Source of the DNA: Microcaldota archaeon
GTDB lineage: Archaea; B1Sed10-29; WALL01; WAMD01
Assembly: GCA_027077895.1 (NCBI GenBank)
Contig: JALWQZ010000059.1
Span: 1-14,708, forward strand
DNA: 14,708 nucleotides
Direction: 5' to 3'
Below the pieces are notes generated by a model. It did no database searches. It was not told the origin of the DNA and worked only from the letters and a program-made list of their open reading frames with translations. Below, piece after piece: positions 1 through 6,286 of the stretch (positions are counted from its first letter, which is position 1; the number at the start of each line of letters is the position of its first letter). The translations under genes and the position numbers were made by a program.

Positions 1-396
1 CTAGAGTTATCCTTTGGTGTGGATAGGTGCATACTTGCATTGATAGATAATTCATACTCTGAAAGGGGTGGAAAGACAGTTCTGAAGTTGCCCCCAAGAT
101 TAGGACCATGGGATGTGGGAGTTTATCCACTAGTGAACAAGGATAGGTTGCCAGAAAAGGCTAGAGAGGTCTACAAACTTTTGAAATCCACTGGGTACAA
201 GGTGTTCTATGATTCTGGAGGAAGCATTGGGAGGAGATATGCCAGAGCCGATGAGATAGGGATCCCATTTGGGGTTACAATTGACTTCCAGACACTAGAG
301 GATAACACGGTTACGATTAGGATGAGGGACACAGGCGAGCAGGAGAGAGTTGGTATTGATAAACTCTGTGGCAGAATTTGGGAGTTGAGGAGTTGA
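1..396 (+). CDS. glyS: Glycyl-tRNA synthetase, C-terminal part (5' end outside window)
   Basis: Charges tRNA-Gly with glycine in the cytoplasm. The frame is open from the first base, so the gene begins upstream; only the last 131 residues are here. They start with class II motif 3 (SFGVDR, the ATP-binding arginine) and continue into the anticodon-binding domain: PPRLGPWDVGVYPLV, then YKVFYDSGGSIGRRYARADEIGIPF, typical of dimeric archaeal/eukaryotic-type GlyRS. The GTG at base 19 is an internal valine of motif 3, not a start. The stop TGA is two bases before the ATG of the acetyltransferase, so the two are probably co-transcribed. Family assignment is confident from the motifs. Confidence 0.93.
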   Translation, partial: LELSFGVDRCILALIDNSYSERGGKTVLKLPPRLGPWDVGVYPLVNKDRLPEKAREVYKLLKSTGYKVFYDSGGSIGRRYARADEIGIPFGVTIDFQTLEDNTVTIRMRDTGEQERVGIDKLCGRIWELRS

Positions 397-398
397 GT

Positions 399-968
399 AT
401 GCGATTTCAGATAAAGTCCAAGTGTGGAGAAATATACCTTGTTAGAGAACCGACCATGGACGATTTGGATCAAATTTTAGCATACATAACGGAGTTGGTT
501 AACGAGAAGGCATTGATTCTTATGGACCATGTGCCAACGAGGGATGAAGAAAGAGAATGGTTGAGAGATAAAATTGAAGATGCCAAGAATGGAAACGTCA
601 TATACTGGATTGTTGAGAAAGCCGGCAAGGTTGTAGGTAGTATTGAATCAAGGAGAGGCAGCTTGAAACAGAAACACATGGCTGAACTTGGGATTGCATT
701 ATTGAAAGAAGCAAGGGGTAAAGGTATAGCAAAGGCTCTTACTAGTAGGTTAATAAAGGAGACGCTCAAGAAATGGCTCGATGTTAACTTGATTTGGTTA
801 GGTGTTTATTCAAAGAACGAGCCAGCAAAACATTTGTACTGGAAATTGGGTTTCAGACCTGTAGCAAGGCTTCCGCTGAGGGCAGATCATTTTGGGGAAT
901 TAATAGATGAGGAAATCTGGTACTGGAAGGATTCGCCTGCACTCAAGAAGAGTGGTCTAAACTTATGA
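399..968 (+). CDS. GNAT-family N-acetyltransferase
   Basis: Predicted to transfer an acetyl group from acetyl-CoA to an amine; the substrate is unknown. The 189-residue protein is about the length of a single GNAT domain. Motif A is visible as ELGIALLKEARGKGIAKAL (around residues 97-114), with the RGKGIA pyrophosphate-binding loop at 106-111. The C-terminal motif B region is VYSKNEPAKHLYWKLGFRPV, the usual N-x-x-A-x-x-L-Y-x-x-x-G-F pattern. I chose ATG 399 because a GAGGAG ribosome-binding site lies just upstream at the end of glyS; an in-frame TTG at 378 would add seven residues but overlaps glyS. It may be RimI-like (protein N-terminal acetylation), but the sequence does not decide the substrate. 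Confidence 0.85.
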   Translation: MRFQIKSKCGEIYLVREPTMDDLDQILAYITELVNEKALILMDHVPTRDEEREWLRDKIEDAKNGNVIYWIVEKAGKVVGSIESRRGSLKQKHMAELGIALLKEARGKGIAKALTSRLIKETLKKWLDVNLIWLGVYSKNEPAKHLYWKLGFRPVARLPLRADHFGELIDEEIWYWKDSPALKKSGLNL

Positions 969-1025
969 TCATCTGTTAAGTCTTGTTGCTTCTACTACAA
1001 AAATAGCATGATATTGAGATAAATT

Positions 1026-1043
1026 GGGGTTGGGGGGTTTTGG
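1026..1043 (+). other. G-rich tract between convergent genes
   Basis: G4, T2, G6, T4, G2 in a row in the 91-nt gap between the acetyltransferase and the oppositely oriented Yip1-like gene. It could form a two-layer G-quadruplex in the + strand transcript and help end it, but the tracts are uneven. I see no conventional hairpin-plus-U terminator nearby. Confidence 0.3.
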
Positions 1044-1059
1044 ATGTAAGTACATGTAT

Positions 1060-1980
1060 TTAACACCTTACACCTATGGGACTTATTTGGTTACCTACTA
1101 TTGTGCCCGATCCGGACCCTGATCCAAAGTTTGTCACCGTACACTTCGTTGTGGAGCCTGATACTAGTTTTGTGTCTTTGCATTTTAGGTTAGCCTTTGT
1201 ACCATTTGGGTACACAAATTTTAAGTTAGACAGTGATATGGTTTGTGTCCCTACATTTGATACTAGTAGTGTACTGGTTGACTTAGGTGAAGGTCCGCAG
1301 GCAGTAACTACTGTTAGCATGTTCGAATTACTTGGGATTGAGTGTATTGATGGCCCTCCAGTTAGACCTCCAATCCAGAAGTAGAGCAATCCTGCCATCC
1401 CTACTGCTATTCCCAGATAAACACCTGCAAGACCTATAAACCAACTGATTATTGCCCTTATCGTTGAGAATTTGTGTGTCTCTTTTAATACAACTGTTAA
1501 AGTGTATACTGAATACAATGACACTAGAAATGCTAAGAAGGCACCTACTATTGGTATCCATACTACCATAGCATCTATTATCATAAGAGGTGCGATAACT
1601 AGGGAGCCTAGATTCTTTGTTTGCTCTGAGAAACTCCCCTTTCCTCCAATGATCTTTGCGATTATCCAAATGGCTATTGAATCAATGAACCACCCTATCA
1701 CAGCAATGATTGGTGTTACTATCATTGCACCTACCCACATCATTGCTCCCATTGCTATTCCTGCTCCTCCTAATATCATGCCTAGTGGACCCAAACTTCC
1801 GAAACTTGAGTGGACACCTACTAGCATTGCTATGAAACCTGCCAGACCTATAGCAAATCCCAGTATTACACCACCAATTATTACGTCTAGTACGGCATTC
1901 CCCCATGTTAATTTCCCACCGAATTCTGTCATTCCATCCATTGGATGGACGAAAGCGTGTAGTTTCCGCTTTATACTCAC
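1060..1980 (-). CDS. Yip1-like multi-pass membrane protein with Ig-like ectodomain
   Basis: 306 residues. Residues 28-205 contain about five or six hydrophobic segments (roughly 30-55, 64-95, 97-112, 127-165, 176-203) in the Gly-rich style of the Yip1 family; the role of this family in archaea is unknown. The last 100 residues (206-306) are polar and beta-rich, with SNVGTQTISLSNLKF resembling the Ig-like C-terminal domains of archaeal pilins and surface proteins. Its four cysteines (228, 267, 280, 306) could form two disulfides, so this part is probably extracellular. GTG at 1980 is the start because GGAGGTGGT lies six to seven bases upstream, a strong ribosome-binding site. It is transcribed alone and diverges from the MFS gene. 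The Yip1 assignment rests on topology and overall look, not on a diagnostic residue. Confidence 0.75.
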   Translation of the reverse strand: MSIKRKLHAFVHPMDGMTEFGGKLTWGNAVLDVIIGGVILGFAIGLAGFIAMLVGVHSSFGSLGPLGMILGGAGIAMGAMMWVGAMIVTPIIAVIGWFIDSIAIWIIAKIIGGKGSFSEQTKNLGSLVIAPLMIIDAMVVWIPIVGAFLAFLVSLYSVYTLTVVLKETHKFSTIRAIISWFIGLAGVYLGIAVGMAGLLYFWIGGLTGGPSIHSIPSNSNMLTVVTACGPSPKSTSTLLVSNVGTQTISLSNLKFVYPNGTKANLKCKDTKLVSGSTTKCTVTNFGSGSGSGTIVGNQISPIGVRC

Positions 1981-2024
1981 TTGACCACCTCCAAGTTTGT
2001 TATGTTTAGATAAAGTGTATTCTA

Positions 2025-2033
2025 CTTATATTT
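2025..2033 (-). promoter_or_regulatory. TATA box for the Yip1-like gene
   Basis: AAATATAAG on the minus strand. A start site about 25 nt downstream would lie near 2003 and leave a leader of about 23 nt that contains the GGAGGTG ribosome-binding site. CTTTATCTA (2007-2015) is a weaker alternative. Confidence 0.45.
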
Positions 2034-2090
2034 GTTTTTGCGATAGATAGGTTAGTGAAGGTCGCAGCAAATCGAGTAGTCGGAGAAGTC

Positions 2091-2097
2091 TTATAAA
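2091..2097 (+). promoter_or_regulatory. TATA box of the MFS gene (leaderless)
   Basis: TTATAAA centred 26 nt before the ATG at 2120. No ribosome-binding site lies between it and the start, so the transcript is predicted to begin at or next to the ATG. Confidence 0.65.
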
Positions 2098-2119
2098 CTC
2101 ATGCCAAATTAACTTTCAC

Positions 2120-3295
2120 ATGAGGAAAAACAAGGGCATAAAAAGAAATGTGTGGGTATTTGGTCTTACATCCTTTCTCAATGATATCGCCTCCGGAGCG
2201 ATGGCACCTTTAACTCCTATATTTGTGGTGAACTATTTAGGCGCAAACCCCGGGATTTTAGGGTTAATAGAAGGTATCGCAAAGGGAACCTTAAACCTGT
2301 CAAAACCATTTTTTGGTTATCTATCTGATAGACTCAGGAAAAGGAAGATATTTGTTGAGTTAGGGTACTCTACAAGTGTCATAGGCAGATTCTTGATTGC
2401 GTTCTCGTTTTCATGGCCAGTTTTCCTTTTAGGTAGATTCATTGATCGACTAGGAAAGGGAATGCGGGTTCCCACTAGGGATGCAATCATATCTGCTTCT
2501 TCCACTAGGAAAAAGAGGGGAAGGGCGTTTGGCCTCCATAGAGCCCTAGGCAGAAGTGGTGAGGTACTCGGTCCTCTTTTGGGTTTTCTGATACTCCCAT
2601 ATCTTAGTGGTGTAACAAGTTCAATTAAGCACTGGCTTCAGTTCTTCAACCCGTTAAACACGCTATTCCTAGTAGTGTCCATTCCTATGATATTGGGACC
2701 ACTGATAATTCACCATTACATAACCGAGGTGAAATTCAGTGGAGAGCATACCCCGTCTAAAATAGCGAGTAGATTTAAGAGATTTGTTATGGTTGTTGGA
2801 TTTTTTAACCTGGCAAATTTTCCAATAGCGTTCATATTTTTGAGGGCCAATGAATTAGGCGTAAAAATCGGTGGCAGCCTTCTAATCTACACGTTTTTCA
2901 ATATTGCCTATGTGTTAACTGCTTATGCTGGTGGTCATCTTGTTGACAGATTTGGGGGGAAACAGGTCTTGGGCTCCAGTTTTCTATTTTTATCAATCTC
3001 TTCGTTGATGTTGGCATTTTCAAAATCCGTTTTCCCTCTTCTGGTTTCTATCCTCATCTTCGCCATGTCGTACGCTCTATATATAGTCTCAAACAGGTCG
3101 TTTACATCTCTGATATCTAGGCAGGAGAGGTTGGGAACATCCTATGGGTTACTAGACTTGACCATCGGAGTGGCAAGCCTCTTGTCCGGGTCAATGATGG
3201 GTTTTGTGTGGGGCCTCATGGGTGCAAGTGCTGCGTTTTTGATTGTTTCTGGCATAAGCCTAGTGTCTATTCCCTTGTTGAAGTTTCTGGTCTAG
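2120..3295 (+). CDS. Major facilitator superfamily transporter
   Basis: Predicted proton-linked or uniport permease in the cytoplasmic membrane; substrate unknown. The 391-residue length and alternating hydrophobic segments fit 12 membrane helices. MFS motif A is present between helices 2 and 3 as GYLSDRLRKRK (66-76). DRLGKGMRVPTRDAII (109-124) resembles the D-R-x-G-K-G-x-R-x-x-P-R-D-A signature of a widespread uncharacterised MFS subgroup. A second motif-A-like loop, GGHLVDRFGGK, lies between the two halves. The start ATG is supported by a TATA box 26 nt upstream, giving a leaderless mRNA. The gene stands alone and ends nine bases before the 3' end of the convergent tRNA-Arg, with no obvious terminator between them. 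Confidence 0.9.
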   Translation: MRKNKGIKRNVWVFGLTSFLNDIASGAMAPLTPIFVVNYLGANPGILGLIEGIAKGTLNLSKPFFGYLSDRLRKRKIFVELGYSTSVIGRFLIAFSFSWPVFLLGRFIDRLGKGMRVPTRDAIISASSTRKKRGRAFGLHRALGRSGEVLGPLLGFLILPYLSGVTSSIKHWLQFFNPLNTLFLVVSIPMILGPLIIHHYITEVKFSGEHTPSKIASRFKRFVMVVGFFNLANFPIAFIFLRANELGVKIGGSLLIYTFFNIAYVLTAYAGGHLVDRFGGKQVLGSSFLFLSISSLMLAFSKSVFPLLVSILIFAMSYALYIVSNRSFTSLISRQERLGTSYGLLDLTIGVASLLSGSMMGFVWGLMGASAAFLIVSGISLVSIPLLKFLV

Positions 3296-3303
3296 ATCAT
3301 ATG

Positions 3304-3377
3304 CGCCCCTGCCGGGATTTGAACCCGGGTCTAGGGGTCCGGAACCCCTTGTGCTATCCTAACTACACTACAGGGGC
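3304..3377 (-). tRNA. tRNA-Arg(CCG)
   Basis: A complete 74-nt cloverleaf on the minus strand. The acceptor stem GCCCCTG pairs with CAGGGGC over seven base pairs, with discriminator G. The D arm is GTGT/GCAC around AGTTAGGATA. The anticodon stem AGGGG/CCCCT holds the loop TTCCGGA, so the anticodon is CCG, reading the arginine codon CGG. The T arm is CCGGG-TTCAAAT-CCCGG, after a 4-nt variable loop. No 3' CCA is encoded and no intron is present. Arginine in the surrounding genes is mostly AGG/AGA, so this tRNA serves a rare codon here. Its first base is also the last base of the stop codon of the upstream 76-aa gene. Confidence 0.95.
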
Positions 3378-3607
3378 TAGAATGTTTCTAGTTTGTAGTA
3401 AACCTTAGTCCCCTTTAATGTCAGTTGAACATGCCTGGCTAGTTCTAGGAGGTCGTCAATGTTGGGCTTTTTTCTCCAATGATAAACGTAGTCATACCCT
3501 CCCTTACTTGGCTGGAAACCTAGACTAGTTAGTAGTCCACCTATTTCGCTAGGTCTGGCGCCGTCACTTGAGAACCATAACCTTATGTATGTTCTAACGG
3601 TCTTCAT
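3377..3607 (-). CDS. Small protein of 76 residues, unknown function, directly upstream of tRNA-Arg
   Basis: I cannot name this family. The protein is basic and has no signal peptide, membrane segment or metal-binding cluster. It reads as a compact alpha/beta domain: a first strand VRTYIRLWF, a helix with SEIGGLLTSLGF, a strand YDYVYHW, a helix DDLLELARHVQLTL and a final strand KVYYKLETF. I chose ATG 3607 rather than the preceding TTG (3610) because a TATA box lies 25-26 nt upstream, fitting a leaderless mRNA like others here. Its TAG stop shares its G with position 1 of the tRNA, so both are probably on one transcript. It diverges from the glycosyltransferase gene across 72 nt. The clean promoter and start support a real gene. 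Confidence 0.7.
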   Translation of the reverse strand: MKTVRTYIRLWFSSDGARPSEIGGLLTSLGFQPSKGGYDYVYHWRKKPNIDDLLELARHVQLTLKGTKVYYKLETF

Positions 3608-3628
3608 CAATAGGTTAATCTACCTAGG

Positions 3629-3636
3629 TTTAAAAT
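3629..3636 (-). promoter_or_regulatory. TATA box of the 76-aa gene (leaderless)
   Basis: ATTTTAAA on the minus strand, centred 25-26 nt before ATG 3607. It may also drive the downstream tRNA-Arg. It lies back to back with the glycosyltransferase TATA box at 3651-3658. Confidence 0.6.
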
Positions 3637-3650
3637 CGTTTTTGTCAAGT

Positions 3651-3658
3651 TTTTTAAA
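3651..3658 (+). promoter_or_regulatory. TATA box of the glycosyltransferase gene (leaderless)
   Basis: TTTTTAAA, centred about 25 nt before ATG 3680, with no ribosome-binding site in between. Confidence 0.6.
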
Positions 3659-3679
3659 TCCTGCTTCGTAAATTCCAGC

Positions 3680-4819
3680 ATGAGGATTGCATTTTTTACG
3701 GAGACCTATGAGCCGCAGGTGAACGGTGCAGTAACTAGCATAAACGTGTTTTCTGAAGAGTTGACGAAGAGGGGTCATGAAGTTGACATATTTGCCCCAG
3801 CCCCTGGTCAAGGGAAACACGGCAAGTCTAGGGTGTATAGGTTCAAGTCCATAACCTTCTTTCCATACCCAGAATTCCATGCCGCACTCCCCAGTTCTAG
3901 AGTTTATGAGATAGTCAAGGAAAATGAGTATGATGTTATTCATGCCCATGGACCATTTGCCCTTGGGTACCAGGGATGGAAGGCAGGTAGGAAGTTTGGA
4001 ATACCCGCCGTGGTGACATTTCATACACCTATTGCAGATTACGTTCCGTACCTACTAGGCGGGAAGCACAGCCCGTTGGTCCCTGTGGGGAAGTCTATTG
4101 CATGGTGGTACACGAAGTGGTTCTACAACAAGTTCCCGATTGTGTTTAGCCCATCAAATACAATAACTCGGCTCCTTAGGGATAAGGAGATAAACACGAG
4201 GATTGAACTTCTTAGGACAGGACTTAGGCTAGATGAGTTTGATAGGATAAAGCCTTCGAAAGCAGTTTTAAAGAAATTCAATATCACGAATCCATACATG
4301 ATCCACTCTGGGAGACTGAGTCATGAGAAAAATGTTGATACTGTGTTAAAGGCGTTTGCTAGGATAAAGGACAAGTACGATGTTGACTTGGTGATAACTT
4401 CTAGGGGGCCATTGTTTAATAAACTTAAATCCCTAGCTGAAAAACTGGATCTAGGAGATAGGGTCCACTTTACTGGTTTCATAGAGAGGAAGGAGCAGAT
4501 ACAGTTGTTCAAGAATGCGATGTTCGGGATAATCGCCAGCGATGCAGATACCCAGGGACTGGTTGTCTTAGAGGAGATGGCTTGTGGAATTCCCGTGATA
4601 GGAGCAAATGCCCTTGCTCTACCAGAGAGTATAATACCAAAGAAGACAGGATTGTTGTTCAGGGTATACGATGACAAGGACCTTGCTAGGAAAATGGCCT
4701 GGCTCATAGAGCATGATAGGGAGAGAAGGGCAATGAGCAAGAAGGCCAGAAAACTGGCAGAGGACAATACTATCCAAGTATGGACAGACAAACTCCTAGA
4801 GTACTACGAGGAGTTATAA
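3680..4819 (+). CDS. GT4-family glycosyltransferase (GT-B fold)
   Basis: Predicted to move a sugar from a nucleotide-sugar to a lipid or glycan acceptor at the inner face of the membrane. The N-terminal FTETYEPQVNGAVTSI (6-21) and HAHGPF (88-93) are typical of the GT4 branch that includes diacylglycerol glucosyltransferases and GDP-mannose-dependent mannosyltransferases such as MgtA. The donor-binding half has SGRLSHEKNVDTVLKAF (210-226), with the phosphate-binding R and K. The E-x7-E motif at 290-298 (DTQGLVVLE) has Asp in the first position, a conservative change. Length (379) is normal for the family. The start is supported by a TATA box about 25 nt upstream. The sugar and acceptor cannot be read from the sequence; a membrane glycolipid is a reasonable guess. 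Confidence 0.88.
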   Translation: MRIAFFTETYEPQVNGAVTSINVFSEELTKRGHEVDIFAPAPGQGKHGKSRVYRFKSITFFPYPEFHAALPSSRVYEIVKENEYDVIHAHGPFALGYQGWKAGRKFGIPAVVTFHTPIADYVPYLLGGKHSPLVPVGKSIAWWYTKWFYNKFPIVFSPSNTITRLLRDKEINTRIELLRTGLRLDEFDRIKPSKAVLKKFNITNPYMIHSGRLSHEKNVDTVLKAFARIKDKYDVDLVITSRGPLFNKLKSLAEKLDLGDRVHFTGFIERKEQIQLFKNAMFGIIASDADTQGLVVLEEMACGIPVIGANALALPESIIPKKTGLLFRVYDDKDLARKMAWLIEHDRERRAMSKKARKLAEDNTIQVWTDKLLEYYEEL

Positions 4820-4826
4820 AAAACTA

Positions 4827-4833
4827 TTTTAAT
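4827..4833 (+). promoter_or_regulatory. TATA box of adkA (leaderless)
   Basis: TTTTAAT, centred 24 nt before ATG 4854. An alternative, TTATAAA (4814-4820), overlaps the glycosyltransferase stop codon and would give a leader of about ten nt without a ribosome-binding site. Confidence 0.5.
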
Positions 4834-4853
4834 GTATTCAGTGTTAAATCGTC

Positions 4854-5432
4854 ATGGCAGATGTAATCTTAGTATTAGGCATATCTGGAGTTGGGAAATC
4901 AACTGTAATACGTAAGACTCTTGAGAGAGTGCCAGAGGAAAAGAGACCTACCTGGCTAAACTTTGGGGATATAATGCTGGATATTCTAAAGTCAGAGGGA
5001 AAGTCGACGGATAGGGACAGCATGAAATTCTTTGATGTTAATGAGACGTCCAAACTCCAGTCAATGGTCGCAGACAGGCTAGCCAGCATACCAGGGACAG
5101 TTATTGTTGATACCCACATGGCACTTGAATCACCCTACGGATTTATACCTGGAATAACCAATGCGTTTTTGGATAAGGTCAATGTGAAGCAGATTGTTAT
5201 AATCGAGGCACCTGCTAGGGATATAGTTGCTAGGAGGAACAAGGACAAGGGAAAGAGGCACAGGTTCCCCCAGACAGAGAGAGATATTGAAGTCCAATTG
5301 GACCTGGATAAAGCAATGGCCTCCGCAATATCTGTCAAACTAGGTGTCCCGTTGAAGGTAGTCCAGAATATTGACCTAGAGAAGGCAGTTGAGAGTCTAT
5401 ACAATACCTGGGAGGCCCTTTTATGGAAATAG
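4854..5432 (+). CDS. adkA: Archaeal adenylate kinase AdkA
   Basis: Catalyses ATP + AMP to 2 ADP in the cytoplasm. The 192 residues match the archaeal AdkA family rather than bacterial Adk: P-loop GISGVGKST (9-17), NFGDIMLDI (36-44), the conserved DTHMALESPYGFIPG block (86-100) and RRNKDKGKRHR (127-137) in the lid and arginine region. The usual proline of the archaeal P-loop (G-x-P-G-V-G-K) is serine here, a mild variation. ATG 4854 is supported by the TATA spacing. The last ten bases overlap the next gene, whose ribosome-binding site lies within the adkA coding sequence, so the two are translationally linked. Confidence 0.93.
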   Translation: MADVILVLGISGVGKSTVIRKTLERVPEEKRPTWLNFGDIMLDILKSEGKSTDRDSMKFFDVNETSKLQSMVADRLASIPGTVIVDTHMALESPYGFIPGITNAFLDKVNVKQIVIIEAPARDIVARRNKDKGKRHRFPQTERDIEVQLDLDKAMASAISVKLGVPLKVVQNIDLEKAVESLYNTWEALLWK

Positions 5433-5872
5433 AAGAAGCATACAACAAGGCTATTTCAGACGAGAAGGTAAAAAATTTGATGAGAGACGGTTTTTACCTG
5501 TCATCTGCATTACTGAAGCAGGCACATTTAGACTCTGCGGATTCTTGGATTCTAATATTCTTCAATCCAGACTCAGGTAAGGTGTTTTCTGCCACGGTGA
5601 CGGCCTCAGGTGTTGAGGTGTCAACCATACAAGATCCCCTAGTGAAAGATGACTACAAGCAGATGTCTCTTGAAGGGAAGGGCGACATCTCTGGTATATT
5701 AAAGATTGTATCTGAGCATTTCAGTGGCCAGGTGAATCAAGTCTTCATAAGTGCAAAGCCTGATACCTGGGAGGCTCTCGTTATAGGGACAAACCTAAAC
5801 ACAGTATTCCTTGTTATTGATCCGAAAACTAGAAAGGTAATAAAGGAAGAAAGAGGAAGCATGCTGGGATAA
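5423..5872 (+). CDS. Unknown 149-residue cytoplasmic protein with an apparent internal duplication
   Basis: No family recognised with certainty. There is no signal peptide or membrane segment. Two halves share the spacing D-[ST]-W, eleven residues, V-F: DSW at 40-42 with VF at 54-55, and DTW at 114-116 with VF at 128-129, an offset of exactly 74. Each half has a helix followed by beta strands, and the second ends VFLVIDPKTRKVIKEE, which looks like the last strands of a PepSY-type domain. The start ATG lies inside adkA and has GGGAGG eight bases upstream, giving good evidence for expression coupled to adkA. Its role next to adenylate kinase is unknown. The tandem PepSY-like reading is my inference from strand pattern only. 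Confidence 0.75.
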   Translation: MEIEEAYNKAISDEKVKNLMRDGFYLSSALLKQAHLDSADSWILIFFNPDSGKVFSATVTASGVEVSTIQDPLVKDDYKQMSLEGKGDISGILKIVSEHFSGQVNQVFISAKPDTWEALVIGTNLNTVFLVIDPKTRKVIKEERGSMLG

Positions 5873-5884
5873 CCCAGCCGGGTT
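5863..5884. terminator. Overlapping alternative hairpins between convergent genes
   Basis: GCTGGG-ATAA-CCCAGC (5863-5878) is a perfect six-base-pair hairpin that includes the TAA stop of the 149-aa gene. The partly overlapping AACCC-AGCC-GGGTT (5871-5884) is a second possible hairpin. They sit in the 11-nt gap between two convergent stops, so they could end or stabilise transcripts from both strands. No long U run follows, so the terminator call is tentative. Confidence 0.4.
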
Positions 5885-6243
5885 CATCTTTCCATTATAT
5901 CCTTTTTCATTATCTCTATGTCTTTCTCGATTGCCTCTAGGTGATTCACTAGTCTCTCTTTCTCTTTGTCTATGTAATCCATTCTCTTGTAAGGTTCTAT
6001 TGCCTTCTCAAACATCCAATAGTCCACCATCGCATACGGGAACTCGTCCATTCTCTTGCATATGTCTGCTACGACTTCTTCCAAGAACTTGTTCATCGCT
6101 TTTTTCACTTCGCTTCTTATCATCTTGTCGCTTGATAGATACTTCTTCATCAATGCAACAACTCTAGCATTCGGGAAAGGTAGAGATTCGTCTTCTTCCT
6201 CGTCCTCACTATCCTTTGGTTTGTTTACATCCTCTTCTGGCAT
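5884..6243 (-). CDS. Atypical histone-fold protein with acidic N-terminal tail and C-terminal coiled coil
   Basis: 119 residues in three parts. Residues 1-20 are a very acidic tail (12 Asp/Glu). Residues 21-87 read as a histone fold: LPFPNARVVALMKKYL (helix 1), a long helix 2 from about SEVKKAMNKF to KRMDEF, then a short helix 3 around MFEKAIEPY. The opening LPF and the helix lengths match archaeal histones. Residues 90-119 are a charged heptad-like helix (LVNHLEAIEKDIEIM), probably a coiled coil. The loop-2 R-K/T DNA contact motif of HMf-type histones is missing, replaced by PYAMVDYW, so canonical DNA wrapping is doubtful. It may be a coiled-coil histone variant or a TAF/NF-Y-like dimer partner. 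Its TATA box at 6263-6271 gives it its own promoter behind trmJ. The fold is my inference from pattern. Confidence 0.65.
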   Translation of the reverse strand: MPEEDVNKPKDSEDEEEDESLPFPNARVVALMKKYLSSDKMIRSEVKKAMNKFLEEVVADICKRMDEFPYAMVDYWMFEKAIEPYKRMDYIDKEKERLVNHLEAIEKDIEIMKKDIMER

Positions 6244-6262
6244 AAAACCACCCCAATTAGTA

Positions 6263-6271
6263 CTTAAATTA
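6263..6271 (-). promoter_or_regulatory. TATA box of the histone-fold gene
   Basis: TAATTTAAG on the minus strand, centred 24 nt before ATG 6243 in the 43-nt gap after trmJ. The leader would be absent or very short. GGGGTGGT just before the ATG could also act as a ribosome-binding site in read-through transcripts from trmJ. Confidence 0.5.
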
Positions 6272-6286
6272 GTGGTTTTCTAGAAT

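Noticed and set aside
378..398. TTG 378 as an earlier start of the acetyltransferase
   Set aside because: It lies inside glyS, whereas ATG 399 has a ribosome-binding site at suitable spacing and begins the domain at a normal place.
1472..1984. A long open frame on the plus strand, opposite the Yip1-like gene
   Set aside because: It is the exact antisense of a gene with a strong ribosome-binding site. Its product is Ile/Pro/Thr-rich low complexity and no promoter or ribosome-binding site precedes it.
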